The position numbers and the translations under genes are program-made. From the NCBI GenBank assembly GCA_019916065.1, contig CM034236.1, positions 54,774,690-54,838,689 of the forward strand: DNA of 64,000 bases, written 5' to 3'. Below are positions 1-12,600 of this stretch, one piece after another (position 1 is the first letter of the stretch; every line of letters starts with the position of its first letter). Origin of the DNA: Vitellaria paradoxa. Its lineage: Eukaryota > Streptophyta > Magnoliopsida > Ericales > Sapotaceae. The notes under the pieces are model-generated. The model searched no databases. It saw only the letters and a program-made list of their open reading frames with translations, and was not told the DNA's origin.

Positions 1-2
1 TG

Positions 3-1839
3 CTATTAGACAACCGATTCCGTATTTCCAGTGGCTATCTTGGAGCTGAATTCCAGGAGGCTATGGTGAGTGTACTTTTACAAACGAAACATATGTTACT
101 GTATTTGGGCCCTTTTTGTTTGTGTTTTTATACTTGTACAAATAAGGAATGTTTCTTCTGTAAGTACTGCATACAAGGAATGTTGCACCTCCATGTAATG
201 GGCATCGCCTGAAGTATTAACCAGCAGAAAGGCCAAAGGGATAATTTATCTATTTTACGTTTGTCCTTGGCTACTTTTGGTGGGTTTTTTTTTTTTTAAA
301 TGGTATTTGTTGTTTCCTGCTGAATGAGATTCCAAGTATATCTTTTGTTATGCTATAGTCATATATTATTTTTTCCTCCATCTAGATCAAAACAGTTCTG
401 TGAGAGTATTTTTGTGCTTTTCTGTAGGAATATGGTTTCAGCTGTATGAGTCCAAACAACGCTGCAGCATCAGCTGTTGGGCAACGTATTTCGGGATACA
501 TGGATCATCAAGGAATGGGTTCAAGACCCCAGTTTCCAGTTGAGAGGAAATGGGCTCTTGGTCTTCAGGTTAAGTTTTTCTAGTTTCATGCTAATCAATT
601 GAGGACTGGAGGATGTAAGGATGCCAGCCTGCCATGCAGATGAGACATCAAATTGAGGGATTGAGGGGACTGACATGGCTAGTCAGAATGCTCAATGCTT
701 CAATCTGCATATATGGTGCTTATTTAACAAAGATTCTAAAGGTTAATGATTAATATTATTTGGTTAAACCTGTTATTAGTGTAAAAGGCCAAGGCAATTG
801 TTGGAATACCATTGCTTGTGTAGCACTTTCTCCAACTGTTGCCGGTGCATGGTTTCTAGTCATCCTCCAACTTGATGTTATAACACTTGGTAATAAATTT
901 GATCATATTGATAGTTCTTTTCTTTCTTTCTGTTTTTGTTTTTTTTGTTTTTGGCAGTCTCGAGCCCATCCCCGTGAGATAATGACAGAGGTTCTTAAAG
1001 CTCTGCAAGAATTGAATGTAAGTTGGAAAAAGATTGGGCACTATAACATGAAATGCAGGTGGGTTCCTGGTCATTATGAAGGCATGATTAATCCAATGCA
1101 AAGTAATAATTACTTCAGGGATGAGTCTGCCATCTTAGAGAATGAGAGTAGTAATAGGTCACCCAATGTGGTCAAGTTTGAAGTGCAGGTAAACTACCCT
1201 TACTACCACTCCTTTCAGTTAGTTACACTGAAAATAGAGGATCGGTCACCCCAGTATCTCATGCACTTACAAAAAGTGTAGCTAGCTTTGTCTATTTTCA
1301 CAATTTTTCCTTTTAATGCTCTCATGCATACTTGAATATCAAGTTGATTGGATGCTACCAGCTCAGATATATTATTTGAGTAAAATGAATGCAACTGGTT
1401 GGGAGATTATGCAGTCATCAATGGATATATTCTTCATTCATGAAAAACATGTGATGGATTTTTCTAACATTCAATTCCACAGAAAGGATGGTTCTTTGGA
1501 AAAGGGGATCAGGCCTCAAGGGAAAAAATTACTGTCGATTGTAGATGTTTCAGTCATTACACTAATTGTTGCTTTACCCTGCCTCTAACAAAACCAATCC
1601 TAGATGCATGACTATGAGGACTTCTGCCTCATTCATTCTACTGTGCTGTTTTATGTTAGCACTGTATTTTGTTGATAATCCTAAACCATATCTACTGATG
1701 GGGCTTTTTGAATTTATGCTTGCAGCTTTACAAAACCCGTGACGAGAAATATCTGCTTGATCTACAGAGAGTCCAGGGCCCTCAGCTTTTATTCCTGGAT
1801 CTCTGTGCTGCCTTTCTTGCTCAGCTCCGTGTTCTCTGA
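3..1839 (+). CDS. KIN10: SnRK1 catalytic alpha subunit (KIN10/KIN11-like), 3' part only
   Basis: Four exons are visible: 3-65, 428-568, 958-1188 and 1726-1839 (TGA 1837-1839). They give the C-terminal 182 residues; the kinase domain lies left of the window. SnRK1 is the plant AMPK/SNF1 Ser/Thr kinase that reports energy shortage and reprogrammes metabolism with its beta and gamma subunits. The fragment starts in the linker after the UBA-like region (LLDNRF, SGYLGAEFQ), then PVERKWALGLQSRAHPREIM marks the start of the regulatory KA1/AIS region. It ends with YKTRDEKYLLDLQRVQGPQ and the FLDLCAAFLAQLRVL tail, all hallmarks of plant SnRK1 alpha. All junctions are GT-AG and phase 0. The intron before exon 958 ends in a long T-rich tract. 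Family assignment is very sure; KIN10 versus KIN11 cannot be separated here. Confidence 0.95.
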
Positions 1840-2795
1840 AATGAGTAGGGTGATGAGAGAGATGGGTCTTGGCAGCAAATCTCGCCGTGCTTGTGAAGAA
1901 TAACTCTGTATATAACCTGTCTTTCAGTTCAACCTAATGCTATGCTTTCTGAGCAATCCTTTTGCTGACTCAGTAGTATGGGCATCTGCTATGGCATGCC
2001 TGTAGTTTTAACTTTGGTGTTGCCCTTAATGTTGTTAGTCCATAGATTTATATGAATTTCTGACGGATGAATGATAGAAAGGGAACAACCCCTCCATTCT
2101 CTCTGTGTCTCATCTGAAGACCGAGAGGTTTGCTTCAGTTGGAACTTGCTTTCTAACAATGGCTGGACAATGTGATGCCCTGAGAAGCTGGCTTTACAAT
2201 ACTGTTATTAGATACTGTTATTAGAGGGGTAAATTTCAAAATCCCCCATCTGGCTTTTGATTACAAATGGATGGTGAAACAAATTGATTTTTGTGAATCA
2301 TTTTTACTTGTTTTGAATGCTTTTTCATTTTGTTTTCGGAAGCGGAAAAAAGCATGAAATACAAAATGATCTTGGCGCTTCTTGGATGACAGTTTTTGTT
2401 TATATCATGAGTGGCTGTTAATTTTTGTTACGTTATTTTACCCAATGAAGGCGCAATGAATCTTAGTTTGAGTTCTACTTGTGCGCATTTCCTTATGAGT
2501 CGCTCAGACAATTGCATGCCTGTCTTATATTTGGCCCGTCAGCTTTGTAAGAGTTGACTGAGGGTGAGTCCAATTGTTAGAAGGTTTTTCGTCATTAACA
2601 TATATATATATATATATATATATTTGCTAATCCTTGAGATGTGTGACAATTCTCAGTTCCCACTTGAATGCAGGCTCTCATGAATGGATAAACTAAGTCA
2701 CATAGCATTGCCCGGAATAGAACTGTCTAAAATGTAGTTTGTTTTCTCATTCATTAGAGCATGAAAATGTAAATGCATTGAAGAGTCTCTCCTGG
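1840..2795. other. SnRK1 3' UTR and intergenic spacer
   Basis: This stretch follows the SnRK1 stop and precedes the convergent ERF gene. The first few hundred bases are presumably 3' UTR. An (AT)n microsatellite lies at about 2600-2623. I see no coding sequence, RNA gene or transposon end in it. The two genes converge here, so their 3' ends may overlap. Confidence 0.6.
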
Positions 2796-3983
2796 TTAAC
2801 TAACAAAACAGATTGGAGGGAGATCAAGGGAGCTCCAGAGTGACAATTCACCATCAGCAGCAGAAGACCCCACATCATCACTTGAGCTCTCCCCATTGTC
2901 CTCCTGCTTACTACCCATCACTTCCCTAGCAGCACTGCTGCTTTCCACTTTCCTCTCTTCCTGGTTCTTCTTCTTGCAGGCATCCCTGAGATTGCTTAAT
3001 TGTTCAGAGACTCCTCTCTCCTTTCCACTCGCCGATCCGAGCTTCAGCCTCAGGCACTCGGATATACCATTGATCGCATAGAGTGAAGCTGAAAACTTCC
3101 TTTCGTATTTCAACCTCTTCATTGCCTCTCTGAGCATTGACGGCTCGTCGCCATAGAAATCCTGCTCTCCGGGCTCTGACATCTCTTCAGCAATCTCGAA
3201 AGGAGAATAGTAGCACGACGATCCAACTTCATCCACAAACTGGAAATCCACGACCCCGAGGTGGGTCCCCTCTTCTTCTCCACCTTCTATTCCACCTCCA
3301 ACAACTCCATCTTCACCGGAAGCCTGAGCCACAAAATCCAACTCTCGCACCCCACAGTTCACTTCTTCCCTCGAGGATGAGTTAAAACTAGTATTCACGC
3401 AATCACCATCGCTGATCGCATAGTTCTCAGCGGAGGCAAATTCCTCGGGATCATGGAGGAAATCAGTGAAATCGGTATCTGGAAAATCAGACACTTCATC
3501 CCTGAACTCTTCTTCTTGCTGATTGATCTGCATCTGCTGCTGGTTAATGGGAAGAGAACAAGTAGACGAATTACCACCAACAAAAGAGCCATTTCTTACT
3601 TTGAGCCTGTGGAGGAGGAGGTTAATGATCTTCGAGGGAAGAACAGAGGCTGAAGCAGAGGATGGATCACAAGGCCAGAAGTTGGTGCGAGTATTGGCGC
3701 CGCGAAGCAAGCAAGCAGCCTCGTCATAAGCCTTCGCTGCTTCCTCGGCAGTGTCGTAAGTGCCTAACCACACTCTAATCTTCTGTATCGTGTCTTTGAT
3801 CTCTGCAACCCATCTCCCAGACGGCCTTTGCCTCACCCCTACGAACCTCTTCCGAGCTTGTCGAGCTCCACCCAGCGCAGCAGCAGCAGCAGCTGTTTCC
3901 TTCACCTTTTCGTCCCAAGCCAAGTTTCCTATGTCGGAACTTTTCTCTGATGAAACTTCATCAGCCTTTCTCTTCCTTGCCAT
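2796..3983 (-). CDS. AP2/ERF transcription factor, RAP2.11/ERN-like
   Basis: An uninterrupted 395-residue frame, as is common for ERF genes. The protein starts with a basic MARKRKADE segment and a short poly-Ala run (residues 31-36). A single AP2/ERF DNA-binding domain follows at about 46-102: [19 protein letters not shown], then [20 protein letters not shown], then RGANTRTNF. Ala in WVAEI and Asp in EIKD are the ERF-type residues rather than the DREB type. The C-terminal half is acidic and Ser-rich, with [10 protein letters not shown] and a final LWSSLDLPP block. Both short blocks resemble the C-terminal parts of RAP2.11 and the legume ERN factors. It should bind GCC-like promoter elements in the nucleus. 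RAP2.11 is linked to low-potassium signalling and ERN to nodulation, but this gene's target process is unknown. The start is the first ATG, about 130 bp downstream of a TATA box. Confidence 0.9.
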   Translation of the reverse strand: MARKRKADEVSSEKSSDIGNLAWDEKVKETAAAAAALGGARQARKRFVGVRQRPSGRWVAEIKDTIQKIRVWLGTYDTAEEAAKAYDEAACLLRGANTRTNFWPCDPSSASASVLPSKIINLLLHRLKVRNGSFVGGNSSTCSLPINQQQMQINQQEEEFRDEVSDFPDTDFTDFLHDPEEFASAENYAISDGDCVNTSFNSSSREEVNCGVRELDFVAQASGEDGVVGGGIEGGEEEGTHLGVVDFQFVDEVGSSCYYSPFEIAEEMSEPGEQDFYGDEPSMLREAMKRLKYERKFSASLYAINGISECLRLKLGSASGKERGVSEQLSNLRDACKKKNQEERKVESSSAAREVMGSKQEDNGESSSDDVGSSAADGELSLWSSLDLPPICFVS

Positions 3984-4110
3984 TTTAAAAGCTTCCCTGT
4001 TCTTTCTTTTCTTTGTTGGGTTTGAAATGTCAAGTGTAGTGGATGGTGTAGAAGAATGATAGTGAAAAGGTTTCCTTGGTTTTGCTTCTGTTGTGCTGAG
4101 AGTTAATAGG

Positions 4111-4121
4111 TATATATATAT
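4111..4121 (-). promoter_or_regulatory. TATA box of the ERF gene
   Basis: On the minus strand this reads as a TATATATATA-type TATA box 128 bp upstream of the ERF ATG, which would leave a 5' leader of about 100 bp. A (GA)n tract at 4260-4281, reading (CT)n in the sense of the gene, lies a further 140 bp upstream. Pyrimidine tracts of this kind are common near plant core promoters. Confidence 0.55.
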
Positions 4122-4281
4122 TTACATTTACATGTAGAGGGTGCATGAAGATCCTTTCAACTGGGAGGAAAGTTGAAAGGGTCTTTAATTTTTGTTCGCA
4201 CTTCTTTGTTTCTTTACTATTTTCAGCTTCATATGGAACCATATGGAGGGTTCTCTTTGAAGAGAGAGAGAGAGAGAGAGA

Positions 4282-6531
4282 ACAGTTAATATTCCGTTGT
4301 GTGTGGTGTGAATTGTTATGCAAGTTGGGATGCTTTGACCCTGCCAAGGAGCATAACTGTCTTAATTTCTTTCAATGCCATTATTTTTAAGGCCTAAAAC
4401 ATTTTTAATTCAGAAATTGAATGCTGAATTGGTCGTTGTACCCTGCTCTTGATTTCTTATATGTAACTTTTCCGTAAACAATCACATTTTATATTAATTC
4501 ATTCTTATAAATTATCAATGATGCTAATAATTTTTTGAACCCTAATAGAGACTACCATAGAAGTCATCGCTATCTTGACAGAGACTAATTGTACCCTTTC
4601 ATTGTATGATCCAGAAGGCTGAATAAATTGTTGGGTCAAACCAAAAATTAAATATAACATATACATATATATATATAAGATCACCAACAAGAAGAGGCCC
4701 AAATAAACCCAAAAACCATGACGCGAGGGCAAAGTAGTCCTTCAAATTGAGAATTTATTAGCTTAGTGACCAGAATCCATTTCAAACACCACTCTGTTCA
4801 TTGCTTTCTGATATAGCTGTCTGCATGTGTGTAAATATTTGAAAAAAAAAAAAAAAAGGAAAATTAACCAGAATAATGAAGATACCGGCGAGCCAACCAC
4901 AGTAAAAATAATAAATTCATAGACGCACAGTTTAATTACACTAATGCCATAACCGCAGTATTCTCTAGTTGCACTTTATGATAAATTTTTATGATAGAAT
5001 GACATTTTTCATATATTTTAGGATTATAAGAATCCACTTTTATCCACCTCAACCCAACCCTGTAACAGTAAGAAACTGTACGTGTGTGTGAAAAGGGTTT
5101 GATGCCCTTTTACAGAGATCTGCAAGAGGGTAAATCTTCTCCATTAAAAAAACTAATGAAATGGCTGCCTAGCATGTCACTCTTGAGGGGCCCAAAAGTC
5201 AACATCACTGCTTTGGTTGGTTAATCCTAACCATACCATACAAATTTCGAAGAAAATGCTATTGTCATTGCCGATAACGGTCAAGAGAAACAATTTTTTT
5301 AATATTTTTTTTTTCTCCTGTTGAGAAATGACTTTACCAAAGCCCCACGACAAAAAGCATTTCCAATCCTTCCAAACATTAGCTATGCATGTTGCAAGCA
5401 TGAGTTTTTCATTGATTAAGCTAATTATTTAATACCTTTTCAATGGACTCGTCATCCCACCCACATTAGACAAAGATAATGAGATTCTCAAATTAACCCG
5501 AGTTAGTATTTGGTTACACCATAAACCTAACACTCCTATAAACTGAAAATCTCAGCAATTTAACCCAAAAAATTCAGGTTTCTTTTGCCTTTTAGGTGAT
5601 ATACCAACCTAGATTTTAATAAGCACTGTATCATGAATCACAATCAATTAGCTTTATTCAGTTTTGGCCTATTAGCTGCCTGAATCTTTGATCAAGTATT
5701 TCCATATGGCGTCGCAGCTGTCCATATTGCAAAGGAAACAACATTACAAAGTCATTAGGCTTAGTTTTTTTTTTTTTTTAATTGTTATTATTATTTTATT
5801 GTGTCATTCAAGTGCAATTAGGCAAGTGGGCACCATCCCAGTGGTGCCTAATCTTTTCAGCAAAATAAGGAAGATGTCAATGTCCATTCCTGTTCCTCCA
5901 CATGGAAGCACAACAACAAACCAAAAGGTTCCCCTCACTTGACGTATGATAAACAACAAGACTAAATAATATATCATATCTTAAAAATGTTGAACCCTAT
6001 TATTCTGACGTATTTGTAAGATACACAAGTTATCCCCACGTTCTTTACAGTTCATAGTACTTGGGTTTTAGTCAAAATTCATATTTTCCATGTCATTGAT
6101 GTTATTTGCCTAATGTTCATGTCTCTGTGTATGCAAGCCTAGGCTTTTCACCTATTAATGTTGTCTGCTTCCTAATGGTTTTGCCATCTAGATATTGTTA
6201 GGCATGTTTTCATTATATTGGTTGGCTTCCCCTGTATATTTTCTATTCTGTGTTATATAAACTCATTCTCACCTACCCCCAAAGTAATAGTAATGTATAC
6301 AGGTTTTTGTTCAGGTCTCTGATGTGATGAAGTTTATCTACAACACAGCAAAATTAGCCAAGTGTCATATAAAGAGTTTTATGGCCATTAGTCCCTATTG
6401 GCAGTAGCGTCGGAGTTTGGACTTCTTTAATAGAAGTGTGGCTGCGCATTATATTTTCACCAAGGTCAAAAGAAATCAAAACAACAGTAATCTTTGTTTG
6501 TATAGCATTAAAAAGAACATTATGTACAGGG
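4282..6531. other. Intergenic region between ERF promoter and OSCA2 3' end
   Basis: AT-rich spacer holding the distal ERF promoter. It contains an A15 run near 4842-4857, an (AT)n patch near 4660-4677, a T-rich stretch near 5293-5312 and a T13 run near 5767. I found no open frame resembling a known protein, no tRNA and no clear transposon ends. Confidence 0.5.
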
Positions 6532-6635
6532 CAATCATTTTTGGTCATCAACAATCACAAAACATCACACGATTTTAACATTCCAATCATTTTTGGTCAT
6601 CAACAATCACAAAACATAACACGATTTTAACATTC
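6532..6635. repeat. 52-bp tandem duplication in the 3' flank of the OSCA2 gene
   Basis: Two head-to-tail copies of a 52-bp unit, 6532-6583 and 6584-6635, differ at one position (CATCACAC versus CATAACAC). They start 45 bp downstream of the OSCA2 stop codon, so they probably lie in its 3' UTR. The near identity points to a recent duplication. Confidence 0.85.
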
Positions 6636-6679
6636 CAAAAAACACGGTGACATCCAAAACTTATTAACTAACATATGAC

Positions 6680-9600
6680 TCAAACCTCAGCAGCATGAGC
6701 GAGGAGAGGATCACGTTTATCACTTCTTCCAGAATACTGGATTGGCATCAGAGCTGGATCCTGATATGCAGTGACTAATTTGTCAAGGAACTCAGCCATT
6801 GCAGGATCATTATGATCTTCCCTGTCTTTCTTTACCAAACACTGCATAACAAACAAAATGCTTAAGAGAGACAGAAACATGCAACTGGAAAATTTTGTAC
6901 GGAAAAAAGGTAAGACTAGGGGAAGAATATATGATTAGATGGTAAACTGATGTGGAACAATATCTTTGATTTCTCAGTAGTCCGTCGAATAACGTACATA
7001 ACTTATACTACACACCCAAAAAATACATATATATATATATGTACAACTTATCTTTTCTTTCATGAAGTAATTGACAAGGACATATCTAGATAATTGTTCT
7101 ATTTTATTGGGCTTCGGCTTTATTTAATGTTTTATTCAATTATTTTTTCTTTATTTTAGAACATGGGCTTGTGCTTGTGAGCTAAACCCATGGACTATTA
7201 GTGTTGTTGGTGTTTTCCTATTTATTTGCTTGTTTGATGATTGATTGTCGAGCTGATTATTGAATATTAATGATATTGTGTTACGGACCCAAATTAGTTA
7301 CTTAGGATGACTGTATCAAATTAATTAGGTAGTTTAATTGTTGTAATAAAGTATATAAATGGAGAAGTATTGTAAGGAAAAAGATTATGAAAAAGAATTA
7401 TCATTTTGGGATTAATTTCTCATTTGGAAAAGAAGAGTTACTCTCAAATTAAAACAATTTCCTTTTTTTCTCTTTTATTTTCTTACTTACCAATCAATAA
7501 GAAATGGGTTCACTTCAATTGGTATCAGAGTAGTTTGGTTCAACTATGGTAGAAACGAGATATGCAATCCATCAAATGCAGCAAAATCAGGAAATTAATT
7601 TACAATTAAAGCAACTGATGAAGATGATGGTAGCTATTCAATCCAACATTGAAGCAACTAAGAGAAAATAAAGGAAAATAGGTTTGATTCGAGAGCAACC
7701 TCTCTCTCCTAAATGAGAAATTACTACCAAAATGATAATTCTTTTTCATAATCTTTTTTTTCTTACAATACTTCTCTATTTATAAATTTTATTACAACAA
7801 TTAAACTAACTAACTAATTTGATACAATCATCCTAACTAACTAACTTGGGATCCTAACTAACTAATTTGGGTACACAACATATTGGTGGCTTACCTGCCT
7901 TTGTTTTTGTTGTTTCTCTTGTTATAGAAAATCATTGTTTTAGACCAAGAAAAATAAAATAAAATAAAACTGGGACAACTCAATGTTTTAAAAATTGAAA
8001 TCAGAAATCCCTTAATTAATTCTAGTGTTGGACATTATCTCCTTAAGACTAAATTCGCCATCCACCGAATGCTTCTAGAACGATCGACGTCAATCTCCCA
8101 GGATAAATTAACTATTCACACACACACACACAGAGGGATGGAAGCCATAATCTGTGTGTTTGTTCAAATCAAGTAATGGTAGTAAACTCAAAACAAAAAC
8201 ATTGTGTGATGAATGATATTTTTCAAAGTTGAGTACTTTTTTCTGAAGCAGATGCAATTATAAATAATGTGAAGAGTTGTCTATTAGGAATAGATAAGAA
8301 CCAAGAAAAAAAAAAAAAAACTAACAGACAATTGCAACTGTCTATTTTTGATATAATTTTAAAAGAAAAAATGGAATTGTTGATTGTTAGATATAATGTT
8401 AAATTTAAAATTCAAATTTTGACTATTAGCAGAAAATTAATCTATGAACAGGACTACCTTACCACAAGTGCGTACGAGCCAAGCAAGCCAACATCAGCAC
8501 GCGAGTGTGGTCTGAGTCGAACCCAAGCCTATCAAGGTCCTTCCCCTTCCACAAAAGTGGGGTGCCCCTTAGAGCCCTCCCCTTAGCCCAAACCTAGGCT
8601 ATGTAAGCTTTAGAAAATTTTATTCCTTTTCTAATGTGGGACAAAGCCACTTAATTCTTTGCCAAGTCACATACTTCGAAACCATTTTTCATTCACTCAA
8701 TTCAAGATTTTGAACACATGAATGCATAAAATTAATAGTCATATGGAAATCTATTAATTCTAATATGGACCCACAATTTAAGATATGTGGACCCCACTTT
8801 AGTTTTGGCTCAAATTCTCTTAATATTCATGTTCAAACATGAAGTTTCCAACAATTTTCACTGCTCCACTTTTTTTGAAACACATTCTCCTCTCCACTAA
8901 TCTCTTTCTTCTCTGTTCACTTGATTTCTTTTGTTCCACATTAGTAATATACACAAAATTTCTCCCGTATTAGTTGGACGTCAACTAAAAATAGAATAGA
9001 AACAGGAGCATGAAGAGAAGATGGTAGGCACTGTACCTCAGCAGGATAAGCCTCGAATATGGGTAGAAACCGTTTCCGGCAATAGTCATTGAATATAAGT
9101 GTAAGAACTGGAAGAGGAAGACTTAAGCTGGAAGCTAGGGAAACTTTCTTCAGACTGAATATTCCAATGGCAAGAACATGCATCAATATCAATGAAAATA
9201 TTGTTGAATTGTGCACTATTGGCCAAAACCTTCCACCAGTCTCAGACTTGGGTGCATAAACATTCAATAGCTGCAGAAGAATATACATAAGAAACTTATT
9301 ATAATTCAGTCATCAAATTCAGGCATAGATCCAGCATATGTGAATTTTTTCAGTCGCTTCCTTAAGAATCCTTATGAGACTTTAGAAGACAACGCAAAAT
9401 CAACTTTTGACAGCTATGATTCCAAAACAAAGTACTTCAAAAAAATGGAAGATGGATTCTGGAGTCCTAACTAGTCATACAAACTGTAAACCAGAATTAA
9501 GGTTCCAGTTCTGTCAAGAGGAGAAAAGGAAACAAAGAAGTAAAATGAAATTAGGTCTAATAATTTATTGTAGTCTTGTAAGCCACATATGGGATTAATG

Positions 9601-12600
9601 GGTTCATACATTCCGTTAAAAGCAAAGAACTCCCAAGAGTAAAAAATGGGAAAAAGAAAGAAATGATTGAAAAAGATAATATTCAATTACGAGTTCCAAT
9701 TTCATCTACAAATCAAAGTATAAATGAGGGATTTAAATGGCCATATGGTAAACCAGTATTGGCGCTTAAGAATTCAGAAAGATATCCACGGACCACACTT
9801 AAGAATTTAGAAGGATATCCATGGACCTCAGGCAAGGCCGACTCAAGCCTTGGACAACTTAAGCAATTGTCTAAAGCTTCCATCCAAAAGTAAGGCACCA
9901 AATTTTTTTAAAAATTAAATTTTATATGTTTAGGGATTTTAATTTTGTCCTCTCCTACTATATAATTAAGTGATTTCAATACTTGTCTATAATAAAGTAA
10001 TTTTAATACTTATCTTAATCCCAAGTAATTTTAAGACTTATCTTAGTTCGTAGATATAATAATTTATAGGAGTACAAGGAATTAATTCAGATACTCTATT
10101 TATTTTCTCTCTCACCAACCATAAGAGATTTCTTCCTCATCTCTAACTCTAAACGTGTCATACACAATAAACATATTTAATGACAATTAGCTCCAAATTA
10201 ATTATATAATAGCTGTCGCACAATCAATTTCAAACTAATGTTTAAAGAGCCTTTGCACACAATAAAAAAAAAGGAAAAAGAGAAAAAAAAAATCTAATAA
10301 ATATCAGTTCCAAGAATTTTAAAATTGAAGAAATAAAAAAAAATCATTGGAGAAGTGGGAGTTTTTAATATTGATAAAATAGGGGCACTATTTTTTTTTT
10401 TGGGCTCCTGCGGAAGTAGAAATAGAACATAGATAAATAAACCTATGAATATGTCAATAAAATCTTATAAACTAATCATTCTTTTTCACTTAATTAATTA
10501 GTCTCACAATACATTTTACATGGGACAACTTTTTACTACACTTAAAAAGGAAAATAGGTCCATTTTAAGCTATCTAGTAAAGGATAAGAAGTGATTTCTC
10601 ATTCTTCCTCTTCATTTTTTTTAAGAAAAAAAAATATTTATGTTTTGGTTTGTATTTATTATTTATTTTATCATATTGTTCTATGGATGTGGGGATGAAG
10701 TGAACTCACTTCTTGATTGGCAAGTAAGAAAATAAAAGAGAAAATAAAGGAAAATGGGTTTGATTCAAGAGTAACTCTTCTCTCCCAATTGAAAAATTAA
10801 TCCCAAAATGATAATTCTTTTTCATAATCTTTTTCCTTACAATAGTTCTACATTTATAGACTTTATTACAATAATTAAACTAACTAATTTGATAAAATCA
10901 TCCTAACTAACTAATTTGGAATCCTAAGTAACTAGTTTAGGTCCAGAACAAATAACCAGTGCTATTGGACTCGTACACCCCTTATTATGCTTAAAGAATT
11001 ACTTTAATGCAAAGGAGGAAAGTCAAAGCCACTGTCTCAAGGGTTAAAACGAAAAAACAAACAAAAAGCATCTAACCTGGTTACGGTAGATGATGTACGC
11101 TAGGCAATAGTAAACCAAGATGAATGGCAGTATGTGGGGTGCAAGGAAAAAGTATGTCACCCCAATAAGTCCGAAAAAGGCAATCTTGGGAATTTCAATG
11201 TGGTAAGGAATTGAAGGCACCTCAAAATCTTGTTTATCTTTTCTCAATAAGTTTCTTTTTATAAAACTGCAGACAAGGGGAGTCAACCGTAAGAGTTCTG
11301 AAGATGTACTGGTCCAACCAGATGTCACAACATATGCAATGAAGAAGGATGCCTGCAACAAAGATAAGCATCAGTGTCACGAATCCAGAAATGGTTTGAA
11401 CTAAGTTAGAAAAGCCAAAAGGACTAGTTAAATAGCAACTCATTGCAATACTACTAAATCAATAACAATTGCATTATGTTTTACATGTCTCTGATACATC
11501 TCTAGGACCACATGGATACAACCTCATCCAGTAGCTTTGGACTATGACCGTCATCTAGTTTCTATTTGGTATTAATCAAACTGGCTAAATACACCTCTAT
11601 GGCTCTATGTTTATGAACAAATACTGCTGCTGGAAAGATCTACTTTGCACATTAACAAATAAACCACATAGTTATTATTTATCCAAACTACTATTTGCAA
11701 ATATTCAATATCATTTCACTGTCTAAATTCTCAAACATTATAGACAAGATCTATTTTAGGTTAGCAAAGACTAACTCGTAACCAAGATCACCTGTACAGG
11801 AGAAAGACCCCCCATTGAAACTAAAAAATTCAAACATATCCTTCATTCCTCATTAATATGTCCAGAATTTTGGATTACATGAAATCTATCAAACCCAGCC
11901 CTTTCCACTTTACTTGATCAAAGAACACTTTGAATGATACCTATTCATAAAGAGTGAAACTTTTGGTTACAATTTTACAAGACTATCAATGGAAATGTCT
12001 TTCCATGTGTGACAATATACAAGGCATTCTAATTGAAGGTTCAAAATGCACCAAGCATCACACAGCATAAGGCATTCCAATAGAAGGGCCAGCTCTTAGC
12101 ACAAAGATCAACTCCCCTACCTTCAATAAGCCTTAATTTAAAAAATATGGGGTTGGTTTAAAAAATATGGGGTTGGTTCCATGGACCCATCTTCCTTTGA
12201 TGTTCTCACTTCTATTTTGTCCCCTCTCCTGACATCAAATAAAATTGATTTTTGGGGAGGCGCCATGATGATCACCTCAAAGTAACAAAAAATCGCCACT
12301 AGTTTTCTTTTCTTTGTTTTCAAAAATGAAATATATTAGATAGTGCAAAAGAGTTGCAACCTTATGCGTGCATAGTGTATAATGACAAAAAGCCAAAACA
12401 TGGCCACTTTTAGTATCACAACCAAAAACACTTGGCATTCACACCATTATTTTGATAAAAACCTCAAGGGAAATTATATGTTTTTACAATTACCCGTTCA
12501 AAAAAAAAAAATTGTCTACAAAATGCAAGACTAGGTTTATTTTCTAATTTTGCTTTGAAAAACTTTTAATAATTTCATATATTTTCAAAAAATAATAAAA

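Larger units (their letters stand above)
6842..9036 (-). other. Intron 9 of the OSCA2 gene
   Basis: This intron holds the inverted-LTR element at 7279-7880. A further stretch of about 8430-8700 has a sharply higher GC content than its surroundings and reads like an unidentified transposon or LTR remnant, ending with a TGTGGGACAAAGCC-type sequence. A short (CA)n lies at about 8117-8131. No coding sequence of a host gene is seen. Confidence 0.6.

Noticed and set aside
4030..4390. Small frames on both strands upstream of the ERF start
   Set aside because: They overlap the TATA box and a GA microsatellite and lack any conserved signature.
8430..8700. Possible Cassandra-type TRIM or 5S-like sequence
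   Set aside because: The GTGGGACAAAGCC-like end is reminiscent of terminal-repeat elements, but no 5S box A/C pattern and no second terminal copy were found.
10696..10950. Solo LTR with its own target duplication
   Set aside because: The flanks (GGGGA and AATAA) do not match.
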